Counted from the first letter of the stretch, positions 23,507 to 32,260 are shown. The stretch is 64,000 nt of DNA from Planctomycetota bacterium (GCA_016795285.1 JAEUIC010000001.1:124001-188000), one strand, 5' to 3'. Notes: generated from the letters alone by a model not told the origin. Numbers and translations: made by a program.

Positions 23507-25368
23507 CTCGCGGCGAAGCGAGCGGCGCCCGCCGGCGCGAAGCCGAGCGCGCGGAACGCGTCGTCGGCCGCGCGGCGCGCCTCGTCGTCGCTGCTCGCCG
23601 ACTCGACCTGCGTCTCGGCGTCGAGCAGCCGCGCGAGCTCGGCCACCATCGGCAGGTCGGCGCACTCCTCCATCGCCAGCAACGCGGCCGGCCACAACGC
23701 CACCGCCGCGCGCGCGGGTCGCGTCGTCCCGAGCGCCAGCAGCAGCTCGACGAGGTACGCCTCGATCCAGGTCGCTTCCGGGACGCCGCTCAGCGCCCCG
23801 CCCGATCGTTCGCGCAGGAAGGTGATCAGCTCGAAGAGGCCGCGACCGAGCTCGGGTCGCTCGGCGTGCGCGCCGAGGTGGAGACGACAGCGGCCGTGAG
23901 CCGCATCGAGCGGCAGCCGCGGCGGCGCGCCGTTCTCGACCGCCACCACTTCGCCGCGACGCCGCGGCGCGGCGAGCAGCGGCACCACTTCGCGCAGGAG
24001 CTGCGCGGCGTTCTCCTCGAGCGGCGCGCGCGCCGAGAGGCGCTGCTCGCCGGGCCCCGCCGCGAGCCGCTCGAACTCGCGGGCGTAGCCGAGCAACCCG
24101 GTGGCGTGCTCGTCGGCGCTGCGCCGCTCGGCGCGCGCGTCGAGCCGCTCGATCGCCTCCTCGGCACCGAGCTCGAGCCAGAAGCGGCGGTCGACACGCG
24201 GAAACGGGGCCAGCAGCGGATGGTCGGCGAGCTCCCAGCCGAGCTGGCTCGCTGCCGCCGCGACGTGCGTCTCGAGCCAGCGATCGAGCAGCACGACGTC
24301 GCAACGACCGGCGAGCGGCACCAGCCGATCGCGCAGCACGCGCACGCTGTCGAGCAGCTTGACGAGACGCGAGACGCGGAACGCCGCGAGCGGTGCGCCG
24401 CGGCGCGTGCGCGCCCCGAGTTCGCCGGCGAGCTCGAGGAAGGCGCCCTGGCGGTAGATCTTCACGACGGCGACCGCGTGGCCGCGCTCCGCCAGCGACG
24501 CTGCGAGACGCGCCGCGTGGGTCGACTTGCCGGCGCCGTCGAGGCCGGTGATCGCGACGTGGCGCGCGAGCGGCGGGTCGGCAGGCGCGGGCGGTGGCGA
24601 CGATGGCGGCGATGATGGCGGCTCGCGCAGCGCGGCGTCGAGCAGCGGATCGAGGCCGAGCACCGCGCAGCGCACCGCGTCGGGCCAGCCGCGCGCGCTC
24701 CAGTAGCGCTGCCACGCGGCGCGCAGCTCGGCTCCTTCGCGCGTGCAAAGCAGCGCGGCCGGCGGCACGCAGCACCACCACGCGCCGAGGCGGCGACCCG
24801 GATCGAGCGCGCGCACGAGGACGCGGCCATCGGCGGGCGGCCGCTCGTCGTTGCGCAGCGCCGGAATCGCCGCCAGCAGCGCATCGAGCGGCAGCTCGAG
24901 TCGCTCGAGCGAGCCGGGCCAGCGCGCCGCCACCGCGCGCGCAAAGCCGCGCTGCTCAGCGCCGCCGACCACGATCAGCGTCGCGATGCCGGCCGCAGCG
25001 AGGGGCGCGAGGCGTGCCTCGAGGTGGACCGTCGCGGCTGCGGCGAGTCCGAGTTCGAGTTCCATTTCGAGTTCGAGGTCGACTTCGAGATCGACGATTG
25101 GCAACGGTCCGTCGCCGCCGCCGTGCTCTTCGGCCCGCCGCGAAAGCCACTGCGCGCGCGCCGCGACCAGCGCGTCGCCGAGCAGCGCGCGCGCGAGCGG
25201 CGGCAGCGGCAGCGCGAGCAGCGCCGCGCGCGGTGGCGGCGGTGCAGCCGGCACGAGGTTCTGCTGATGGTCGGCGAGTCGCGCGACCACATCGAGCGGC
25301 TCCTCGCGCGGCCCATCGCTCTGGCCCACGCTCTCGAGCGCGGCGCGGCTCCGTGCAGCGTCGTTCAC
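23440..25368 (-). CDS. Two-domain protein with thymidylate-kinase-like P-loop domain
   Basis: 642 aa from GTG 25368, which overlaps the upstream stop (GTGA) and has GGGGAG 8 bases before it. Residues about 1-245 form an unrecognised domain (FDR-type strands TLIVVGGAEQRGFARAV and WWCCVPPAALL); similar N-terminal domains occur with sugar-cluster kinases. A Pro/Ser linker (250-265) leads to a dTMP-kinase-like domain: Walker A ITGLDGAGKSTHAARLA (about 273-289), VVLLDRWLETHVAA (DRW where dTMP kinases have DRY), and a lid region. The C-terminal ~170 residues are helical and unassigned. An odd acidic Leu/Glu tract, VDLEVDLELEMELELGL (about 92-108), comes from a near-hexameric DNA repeat at 25045-25105. 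It probably phosphorylates a cluster intermediate; this is inferred. Confidence 0.72.
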   Translation of the reverse strand: MNDAARSRAALESVGQSDGPREEPLDVVARLADHQQNLVPAAPPPPRAALLALPLPPLARALLGDALVAARAQWLSRRAEEHGGGDGPLPIVDLEVDLELEMELELGLAAAATVHLEARLAPLAAAGIATLIVVGGAEQRGFARAVAARWPGSLERLELPLDALLAAIPALRNDERPPADGRVLVRALDPGRRLGAWWCCVPPAALLCTREGAELRAAWQRYWSARGWPDAVRCAVLGLDPLLDAALREPPSSPPSSPPPAPADPPLARHVAITGLDGAGKSTHAARLAASLAERGHAVAVVKIYRQGAFLELAGELGARTRRGAPLAAFRVSRLVKLLDSVRVLRDRLVPLAGRCDVVLLDRWLETHVAAAASQLGWELADHPLLAPFPRVDRRFWLELGAEEAIERLDARAERRSADEHATGLLGYAREFERLAAGPGEQRLSARAPLEENAAQLLREVVPLLAAPRRRGEVVAVENGAPPRLPLDAAHGRCRLHLGAHAERPELGRGLFELITFLRERSGGALSGVPEATWIEAYLVELLLALGTTRPARAAVALWPAALLAMEECADLPMVAELARLLDAETQVESASSDDEARRAADDAFRALGFAPAGAARFAASYSEALRATPRAWSAAPSAPAS

Positions 25369-26327
25369 CACCAGCGGCGCTCCCCGGGCGGCGGCTCGCG
25401 CAGCAAGAGCGGTCGCAGATGGGCGATCGCCTGCAGGAGCCCCTCGCGCTCCGACATGGTCGGATCCTCGTGCTCCACCGCGATCACGCCGCGGAAGCCG
25501 GCCAACTGCAGCTCGCTGATCAGGCGGCGCCACGGCACGTCGCCCCACCCCGGCACGCGGAAGCGGAAACCGCGGCCCGGTCGATGCCACGGGCCATGCG
25601 CCAGCAGGCCGGAGCGCGCCGCGTGGTGGGCGACGACCTCGCCGTCCTTGCCGTGCACGTGGACGACGCGCGCGCCGTGCTCCGCCGCGAAGAGGACCGG
25701 ATCGACGCCGGCCAGCAGGAGGTTGGCGGGATCGAGATTGAAGCAGAAGGCGGGGTGGCCCTCGAGCAGCTCGACCGCGCGCGCTGCCGTCTCGGTGTTG
25801 TAGGCGAACTGCAGCGGATGGCACTCGTGGGCGAAGCGGACGCCGAGGCGCGAGAAGTCATCGAGCAGCGGCCGCATCCGCGCGCGGAAGGGCGCCTCCA
25901 TCCGCTCCCAGCCGTCGCGCAGCGGCCAAGGGAAGAAGCGCGTCCAGTTCGAGCAGCCGGTGAAGCCGCAGACGACGTCGACCTCGAGGCGGCGCGCCAG
26001 CTCGGCGGTCTGGCGGAGGCGATGGAGCGCGTAGGCGACCTGCTCGTCGGGAGACCCGCGATGGATCGCCGCCGTCTCCTCGCCGTGCGGACCGAGCAGC
26101 AGCTGCCCCTCCTGGTGGTTCGACAGCGCGCTCAGCACGAGCCCGCGCTCGCGCAGCGCCGCCGCGATCTCCCGCCAGCCGCCGGCCAGCGCCGCGTCGA
26201 GGTCGATCCAGGGACTCGCGGCATCGACCGGCAGCTCGACCGCCTCGAAGCCGAGGTCGCGCGCCGTGTCGAGCGCCGCGATCAGCGACGTGCGCGGCAA
26301 CGCCTGCGCGCAGACTCCAAGCTTCAC
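25365..26327 (-). CDS. Xylose-isomerase-like TIM-barrel sugar isomerase/epimerase
   Basis: 320 aa from GTG 26327, with GGAGGAG 5 bases upstream and a GTGA overlap with the previous stop. AP-endonuclease-2/IolE-like TIM barrel: LGVCAQALPRTSL opens the first strand, FEAVELPVDA the second, VRFAHECHPLQFAYN carries a metal-ligand Glu/His, FCFNLDPANLLLAG gives the Asp, VVHVHGKDGEVVAHH the His/Lys, and GVIAVEHEDP the final Glu. These are the residue types of divalent-metal isomerases such as inosose dehydratase, tagatose epimerase and hydroxypyruvate isomerase. A keto-sugar or inosose substrate would suit the cluster. Confidence 0.9.
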   Translation of the reverse strand: MKLGVCAQALPRTSLIAALDTARDLGFEAVELPVDAASPWIDLDAALAGGWREIAAALRERGLVLSALSNHQEGQLLLGPHGEETAAIHRGSPDEQVAYALHRLRQTAELARRLEVDVVCGFTGCSNWTRFFPWPLRDGWERMEAPFRARMRPLLDDFSRLGVRFAHECHPLQFAYNTETAARAVELLEGHPAFCFNLDPANLLLAGVDPVLFAAEHGARVVHVHGKDGEVVAHHAARSGLLAHGPWHRPGRGFRFRVPGWGDVPWRRLISELQLAGFRGVIAVEHEDPTMSEREGLLQAIAHLRPLLLREPPPGERRWW

Positions 26328-27610
26328 GGTCGCTCCTCCGCTGGATCGCTGCCGGCGATCGACTCGACCAACTCCTCGAACGCGGCGCGCGCGGGTCGCG
26401 GCCACGCGCCGGGCCACGCGAGCAGCGCCGCGCGGAGCTGCGCGCGATCGCGATCGCGAGCAGCTCGATAGCTCCGCTCCTCCCACTCCGCCGCGGCGGC
26501 CAGGAACGCGGCGATCGGCGGCGGGAGCGCGGTCGGGACGCGGACGGCGGCGCCCGCGCGCGCGAGCGTCGCCGGCAGCTCGACGACGACGTCGGCCGGC
26601 AGGCCCGGCAGCCGCGTGGCGTTGCGCACGTCGAAGAAGCCGTCGACCGCGCCGCCTGCGAGCAGCGCCGCGACCGTCGGTGCCAGCAGCGCGTCGAACC
26701 ATGGCGTCGGCCGCTCGGCGAGCGCGGCCACCGGAGATCCGGGGGCGGTGCGCATCTGCGCCAGCGCGCGCTCGCGCAGCTCGATCAGGGCGAGGGCGCG
26801 ACCGACCGGACGCAGGCGACCGCGCCGCGCGCCGACCTCCGGCTCGATCAGCGCCTCGTAGTAGTGGAGCGGCGCGCCGCCGCGTGCAGCGAGCAGCGCT
26901 CCATCGATGGCGCCGCGCTGCGCCAGCGTCGCGAGCCACGCCGCGCCGCGCGCGCCGCGCGGCCAGAAGAAGCCGAGGTGGTTCAGGCCGGCGTAGTCGA
27001 GATCGTCGGCGCCGTCGGCGGCCGGCGCGGGCGGGTGCGCGAGGGCGGGTGCGAGTTCGGCCGCGGGCGCATCGCCGCTCGCGCGCCAACTGCGCAGCGT
27101 GAGCAGCGGCAGCTCGCAGAGCCCGGTAGCCGCAACCCCGCCCTCGTGCAGCGCGCGCGTCGTCATGCCGAGCGGCGCCATCAGGTTGACGACCGTCGCG
27201 GCCGGCGCCTCGCGCCGGATCGTCGCGGCGAAGCGACGCACGACCGGCACCGTTCGCCACGCGTTGGCGACGCCGCCGATGCCGAGCCCCTCGTCGCCCG
27301 CCATGCCGTGGCGGAGCGCCAGCGCCTCGTCGGCGGCGCGCGCCTCGAGCCCGCCGATCCGCGCCATCAGCACGATCAGCGTCGCGCCGCGCACGCCCGC
27401 CGCGAAGTCGACGCCCGCCGCGAGCCGCCAGCGCGGGCGCACGCGAGCCAGCAACGCGCGCGCGTGATCGGCGGCGGCGGTGGTGCGGGCGCGATCGCTG
27501 CCGATCCACCGCAGCTCGAGTGGCTCGGGAGCGGCGGCGTCGGCGGCGAGCGCCTCGAAGAAGCGCGTCGCGAAGGTGCCGCCTCCGACCAGGACGAGCC
27601 GCTCGCTCAT
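26324..27610 (-). CDS. GH4-like NAD-dependent glycosidase/oxidoreductase
   Basis: 428 aa. A Rossmann start LVLVGGGTFATRFFEAL and an ATVVNLMAPLGMTTRAL segment sit where GH4 enzymes have the NPxG loop. GLCELPLL (Cys165) and YAGLNHLGFFW (Asn210, His211) match the Cys and His metal ligands of GH4 6-phospho-alpha/beta-glycosidases. GH4 enzymes work by oxidation at C3, elimination and reduction with NAD and Mn. Here the NPxG is changed to MAPLG and the gene sits in a biosynthetic-looking operon, so it may act as a dehydrogenase or epimerase on a cluster intermediate. Both ends overlap neighbours by 4 bp. Confidence 0.78.
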   Translation of the reverse strand: MSERLVLVGGGTFATRFFEALAADAAAPEPLELRWIGSDRARTTAAADHARALLARVRPRWRLAAGVDFAAGVRGATLIVLMARIGGLEARAADEALALRHGMAGDEGLGIGGVANAWRTVPVVRRFAATIRREAPAATVVNLMAPLGMTTRALHEGGVAATGLCELPLLTLRSWRASGDAPAAELAPALAHPPAPAADGADDLDYAGLNHLGFFWPRGARGAAWLATLAQRGAIDGALLAARGGAPLHYYEALIEPEVGARRGRLRPVGRALALIELRERALAQMRTAPGSPVAALAERPTPWFDALLAPTVAALLAGGAVDGFFDVRNATRLPGLPADVVVELPATLARAGAAVRVPTALPPPIAAFLAAAAEWEERSYRAARDRDRAQLRAALLAWPGAWPRPARAAFEELVESIAGSDPAEERP

Positions 27611-28725
27611 GGCTTCGCAGCGAAGAAGCGCCGCACCGCGTCGATGACCGCGTCGATCTCCGCCTCGGTGAGCTCTTGCGAGAGCGGCAGCGAGACGACC
27701 GTGCGAGCGAGTTCCGCGGCGAACGGGAACGGGCCGCCGCGGCAGCGGTCGCGCAGCGCGGGCTGCTCGTGCGCCGCGATCGGGTAGTGCATGCCGGTCT
27801 TGATGGCGCGCTCGGCGAGGAACGCGCGCAGGGCGTCGCGCCGCGCCGTGCGGACCACGTAGAGATGCCACGCGTGGCGCGCGCCGCTCGAGGCGTCGGG
27901 CACGGCGGGCAGCACGAGATCGCCGACGCCGGCGAGGCCGCGTTGGTAGCGCTCGGCCAGCGCGGCGCGGCGCGCGACCCACTCGTCGAGGTGGCGCAGC
28001 TTCACGCGCAGCAGCGCGGCCTGCAGCGTGTCGAGCTTGCTGTTCGGGCCGATCGCGACCATCTCGTACTTGCCGTCCTTGCCGAGATGGCGCGCGATGC
28101 GCAGCGTCGCCGCGAGGTTCGCGTCGTCGGTGAGGATCGCGCCGCCGTCGCCGAACGCGCCGAGGTTCTTGCTGGGGTGGAAGCTGGTCGCCGCCGCGTG
28201 GCCGAACGAGCCGACGCTGCGACCGCCGCTCCGCGCGCCGTGCGCCTGCGCGCCATCCTCGAGCAGCGCGAGGCCGCGCGCCGTGCACCAGTCGCGCAGT
28301 CCCGCCAGGTCGATCGGCTGGCCGTAGAGGTGGACCGGCAGGAGCGCGCGCGTGCGCGGCGTGCAGGCGGCCTGCAGCGACTCGCGCGTGACGACCAGCG
28401 TGTCGCGTTCCGGCTCGACGAGGCGCGGGACGCCGCCCGCTTGCACGATCGCGCTGACCACGCCGCTGAAGGTGTGCGCGCTGGTGACCACCTCGTCGCC
28501 GTCGCGGACCCCGAGGCCGCGCAGCGCCATCACGATCGCGTCGGTGCCGCAATTCACGCCGACCGCATGCGCGACGCCGTGGTAGGCCGCGAGCTCGCGC
28601 TCGAACGCCTCGACCGCGGCGCCGAGGATCGGGTCGTCGCCGAGCAGGCAGCGCTCGAGCTCGCCAGCAAGTTCGCCCCACAGCGCGCGATGCTGGCGAC
28701 CGTAGTCCTTGGTCGGGATGCCCAT
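27607..28725 (-). CDS. DegT/DnrJ/EryC1/StrS PLP aminotransferase
   Basis: 372 aa, normal length. PLP-fold signatures: GVNCGTDAIVMALRGLG (cofactor phosphate), DEVVTSAHTFSGVVSAI, ALLPVHLYGQPIDL, LLEDGAQAHGA (Asp157 to the pyridine nitrogen) and the Schiff-base Lys186 in SFHPSKNLGAFGDGG. These enzymes aminate keto-sugars and keto-cyclitols (StrS, RifK-like, ValM). As first gene of the leftward operon 28725-23440 it indicates that the pathway makes an amino-sugar or amino-cyclitol. The start codon lies 48 bp from that of the divergent GT4 gene. Confidence 0.95.
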   Translation of the reverse strand: MGIPTKDYGRQHRALWGELAGELERCLLGDDPILGAAVEAFERELAAYHGVAHAVGVNCGTDAIVMALRGLGVRDGDEVVTSAHTFSGVVSAIVQAGGVPRLVEPERDTLVVTRESLQAACTPRTRALLPVHLYGQPIDLAGLRDWCTARGLALLEDGAQAHGARSGGRSVGSFGHAAATSFHPSKNLGAFGDGGAILTDDANLAATLRIARHLGKDGKYEMVAIGPNSKLDTLQAALLRVKLRHLDEWVARRAALAERYQRGLAGVGDLVLPAVPDASSGARHAWHLYVVRTARRDALRAFLAERAIKTGMHYPIAAHEQPALRDRCRGGPFPFAAELARTVVSLPLSQELTEAEIDAVIDAVRRFFAAKP

Positions 28726-28773
28726 CGTGGCGGCGGATGGTAGCGGGGGGTGGAGAGGCGCTATCTAGCCCGC

Positions 28774-30141
28774 ATGCAACGAACGGCGCCCACCAAGATC
28801 CTCCACTGCGTCAACGCGTTCGCGCCCGACGGGCCGGGCGGCGTTGAGACGTACGCCGGCGCGCTGGCCGCCGCGCAGCGCGCGCGCGGCCATGAGGTGG
28901 TCGTGCTCGCCGGCAGCGGACGGCGCGCCGCGACGACTCGCCTCGAACCGGAGTCGCGCGACGGCCTGCGCGTCCATCGGCTGGTGCGCGATGACCTCTT
29001 CTTCGACCACTACGCGAAGCTCTGGCATCCCGAAGCGGGCCGCCTCTTCGACGAGCTGCTCGAGCGCGAGCGGCCCGACGTCGTCCACGTGCAGCACTGG
29101 ATGCGCCTCACGACCGACCTCGTCCTGCGCGCGGAGGCGCGCGGCATCGCGACGGTCGTCTCGCTGCACGACTTCCTCGTCTCCTGTCCGCGCTGCTTCC
29201 GCGTCGATCGCGACGGTGCGCCGTGTTCGCGGCCGCTCGCGCCGGAGAGCTGCGTCGGCTGCGTGCCGCGCTTCGGCCACGAGCGCGCGGACGAGCTGGA
29301 AGTCGGCATCGAGCTCCACCGCCGCCAATTCCTGGCCGAGCTCGACCAGGCCGGCGCCGTGCTGGCGATCTCCGACTTCGTCGCCCACCAAGTCGCAGCG
29401 GGCCTCGCGTTCCCGCGCGAACGGATCACCACGCTCGCGCTTCCCTATGCGCCGCACGGCCTGCGCCGGCCGGCGACGCCGCCCGATCGCCCGCTCCGCT
29501 TCGCCTACTGGGGACGGCTCGCCCCTCACAAGGGGGTCGTCGAGCTGGTCGCGGCGTTCACGCGCGCGCTGGCGGCGCGGCCGGGCGCCGCTGCGGAGCT
29601 CCACCTCTTGGGCGCGTTCGCCGACGGCGCGATCGAGACGCCGATGCGCGCGCTGGCCGGTTCGGCGCCGGTCGTCTTCCACGGCCCCTTCACCTTCGCC
29701 GAGCTCGCGGCACTCGCGCCCGACTTCGGCGTCTTCCCGTCGACCTGCCTCGAGACGCACGGCTACGTGCTCGACGAGTGCTTCGAGCTCGGCCTCCCGG
29801 CGCTGCTCTCCGACAGCGGGGCGCCAGCGCAGCGAGCGGGCGCCGGCGCGCTGATCCATCGCGCCGGCGACGTCGCCGCGCTGGCGCGCGACCTCGGCCG
29901 TTGCCTCGACGAGCCGCAGCTGCGCGAGCAGCTCGCTGCCGCGCGCCCGCCGCCGCCCCCCACCTTCGCCGACCACGCCGCCGCGCTCGACGCGATCTAC
30001 GGCGAGCTGCGCGCGCGGTCGTCCATGTCGCCGCGGCGAGGGTCATTCCTGCCGCCGACCGCCGCCGAGCGGCTCCGCTTCCTGCAACTCCAGCGCGAGA
30101 GCGCGCTCGAACGCTGCTGCCCCGAAGGCGGTCCGCGCTGA
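28774..30141 (+). CDS. GT4-family glycosyltransferase (right flank of cluster)
   Basis: 455 aa, a paralogue of the 17553-18794 enzyme with the same order of motifs: ILHCVNAFAPDGPGGVETYA, VVHVQHWMRLTTD, VVSLHDFLVSCPRCF, a Cys knuckle (CSRPLAPESCVGC), a donor-domain YWGRLAPHKGVVELVAA and the E-x7-E signature in CLETHGYVLDECFELGLPA. The C-terminal 40 residues after about 415 are an extension not found in its paralogue. ATG 28774 was preferred; a GTG at 28750 is possible. It reads away from the aminotransferase operon across a 48-bp divergent promoter region. Confidence 0.92.
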   Translation: MQRTAPTKILHCVNAFAPDGPGGVETYAGALAAAQRARGHEVVVLAGSGRRAATTRLEPESRDGLRVHRLVRDDLFFDHYAKLWHPEAGRLFDELLERERPDVVHVQHWMRLTTDLVLRAEARGIATVVSLHDFLVSCPRCFRVDRDGAPCSRPLAPESCVGCVPRFGHERADELEVGIELHRRQFLAELDQAGAVLAISDFVAHQVAAGLAFPRERITTLALPYAPHGLRRPATPPDRPLRFAYWGRLAPHKGVVELVAAFTRALAARPGAAAELHLLGAFADGAIETPMRALAGSAPVVFHGPFTFAELAALAPDFGVFPSTCLETHGYVLDECFELGLPALLSDSGAPAQRAGAGALIHRAGDVAALARDLGRCLDEPQLREQLAAARPPPPPTFADHAAALDAIYGELRARSSMSPRRGSFLPPTAAERLRFLQLQRESALERCCPEGGPR

Positions 30142-30193
30142 GCGATTCCGATGCGTCGTACGCGCGCGCCGCGTCGCCGCCCCGCCGCGCCGC

Positions 30194-32260
30194 TCACTCG
30201 CGTTCGAAGACCACGTCGACTTCGACGAACTCGCCCGCGCGCAGCTCGACTTCGCGATCGGGCGGCGCCTTGCAGCCGGGCGGCGGGCGCAGCGTGAGCG
30301 TGGCCGTGCCGTAGCGCGACGGCACGATGCGGACGTGCTCGGGCTCGTAGTAGTAGCGCGTCGCGGCGCCGCGGCCGTCGCTCCAGGCGAGCCGGGCTCG
30401 ATCCGCTGCCTCGCTGGTCGGCAGCACCGTCTCGCCGACGCGCAGCCGCACGCGCAGCCCGCCGTTGCGCTCGAGGTCGAAGGCGACCGACGGCTTCTCC
30501 GCGGTGAGATCGAACTCGCCGCGCGGCTCGCCGTAGCGCCAGTCGGCGATCGAGAGCGCGTACCGGTCCCGCGGCACGCGGGCGTGGTAGCGGCGCGTCG
30601 CGGCGTTCCATCGGGCATCGATCGATCGCCACTCGCGGATCTGCGGATCGGGGCGCACCACTTGCAGATGGACCCCCTCGAGCTCGATCGGCTCGCGCGT
30701 CGCGGCGTCGCGCAGCTCGAGGCGCGCCTCCACCGGCGGACCGACCACCAGCAGAAGGTCGGAGCGTCCGCTCGGTGGTTGCTCGAAGACGAACTGCCGC
30801 TCGATGGCGGCGACGCGCGCGATCCAGGTGCCGGGGGTGACCGCCGGGATGCGGAAGCGCCAGCGCCCCGCGCTGCCGTGCTCGAGCTCGAGTTCGCCGC
30901 GCGACAGCGTCAGGCGGCGCGGGTCGTCGTCGCTCGCCCGTCGGATCTCGAGCGCCCACGGCAGGTCGTCCCACGCCGGGTCGATCTGCACGATCCCCGC
31001 CAGCGGTGCCGCCCGCAGCGGCGTCGCCAGCTCCGGCATCCTCAGCGTGACCGCGCGCTCCTCGCCGGCCGCGAGCTCGAACTGCGCGAACGACAGCGCC
31101 GGCTCCTCCGCGCGCCAATCGGAGAGCTCGACGCTGACCGTGACGCTGCCGGGCTTCACCCCCTCGAAGCGGACGCGACCGCGCGGGTCGGGACGCGCCT
31201 CCGCGTCGATCGCCCAATGGGTGATGGTGACGAGGTGCTCCGATTCGGGTCGCGCCGGATCGAGCGCGTCGACGTGGCGCAGGCGGACGGTCGGGCGCAA
31301 CGGTCGCGCGACCAGCACGCCTTCGGCCGGATCGCTCGGCGGCAACCGCCACGGCTCGACGGCGACCGTCACCGTCGCGCCGCGCTCGAGTGGCACCAGC
31401 CGCTCGCCCCCGTTCTTCAGGTCGAGATCGATGCGCACCGACGCATGGTCCGGCGCGCCGACGACGACGTCCCGTCGCCAGAGCAGCGTCGGCTCGCGGC
31501 GCGGATCGGGGAGCGGCAGCACCAGCGGCGACGGCGCCGATCGCACGATCAGCTGGTCGGGCTCGCACTGGTCGGGCGACGGGCGATCGAACGGCCCCTC
31601 GGGCGCCGTGACGAAGACCTCCTGGAGCAACGCGCCCGAGCCGGCGTCGGTCACGCGCAACGTCGTCGCCCGCGCGAGCCGCGCGATCAGCGCATGCGGC
31701 GCCGCGCTCGCCTCGAGCAGCGGCGTCTCGAGCCACGCGCACTGCCCGCCCGACTGCCCGCCCGTCTGCACGCTCGCCACGTAGTAGCGCGCGGCGATCG
31801 GCAGCAGCGCGTCGAACGCGCCGGCGCGGACCTCGACGAGGCGCGGCGGGCTCGAGTCGCCTTCAGTGTCGGCGACGGCGACGACCCCGAGCGTGGCGTC
31901 CGGCGGCGGCAGCGGCCGATCGTCCGCGTCGCGCATCTCGAGCGTGCCGTGGAAGCGTGCGTCGCCGACGGCGCGCGGCTCGGCCGCGGCGGCGGCGGTA
32001 GGGTCCGTCGCGGCTTCGGGCGCGAGTGCGCGCCGCTCCTCGCGCCGCGACGCGCCGGCCGGCTCGGCGAGCTCCACTGCGGCACGATCCGCGAGCGGGC
32101 CCGCGCGCGAGCCAGCGGTGGCCCCCGCAGCGCCCCCGAGCGGCGGCGGCACGAGCGGCGGCGGGTCCGAGAAGTACGCCCACGCCAGCAGCGCCACCAG
32201 CAGCGCCGCGATGGCGACCCCGACGATGAGCAGTGGCCTTGGCCGCGCCTCACTCGCCAT
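30194..32260 (-). CDS. Membrane-anchored beta-domain protein (divergent member of the 51-64 kb family)
   Basis: 688 aa. One N-terminal membrane anchor (about 9-30, LLIVGVAIAALLVALLAWAY) is followed by a long Ala/Pro-rich linker and several carboxypeptidase-regulatory-like/Ig-like beta domains (ATTLRVTDAGSGALLQEVFV, EARLELRDAATREPIELEGV). It shares the GGER signature (DLDLKNGGERLVPLERGA) and the AGIVQIDPAW strand with the four proteins at 51-64 kb. Topology is probably outside-facing with the N-terminus anchored in the inner membrane. No catalytic residues are seen. It is convergent with the GT4 gene (52 bp). Confidence 0.7.
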   Translation of the reverse strand: MASEARPRPLLIVGVAIAALLVALLAWAYFSDPPPLVPPPLGGAAGATAGSRAGPLADRAAVELAEPAGASRREERRALAPEAATDPTAAAAAEPRAVGDARFHGTLEMRDADDRPLPPPDATLGVVAVADTEGDSSPPRLVEVRAGAFDALLPIAARYYVASVQTGGQSGGQCAWLETPLLEASAAPHALIARLARATTLRVTDAGSGALLQEVFVTAPEGPFDRPSPDQCEPDQLIVRSAPSPLVLPLPDPRREPTLLWRRDVVVGAPDHASVRIDLDLKNGGERLVPLERGATVTVAVEPWRLPPSDPAEGVLVARPLRPTVRLRHVDALDPARPESEHLVTITHWAIDAEARPDPRGRVRFEGVKPGSVTVSVELSDWRAEEPALSFAQFELAAGEERAVTLRMPELATPLRAAPLAGIVQIDPAWDDLPWALEIRRASDDDPRRLTLSRGELELEHGSAGRWRFRIPAVTPGTWIARVAAIERQFVFEQPPSGRSDLLLVVGPPVEARLELRDAATREPIELEGVHLQVVRPDPQIREWRSIDARWNAATRRYHARVPRDRYALSIADWRYGEPRGEFDLTAEKPSVAFDLERNGGLRVRLRVGETVLPTSEAADRARLAWSDGRGAATRYYYEPEHVRIVPSRYGTATLTLRPPPGCKAPPDREVELRAGEFVEVDVVFERE

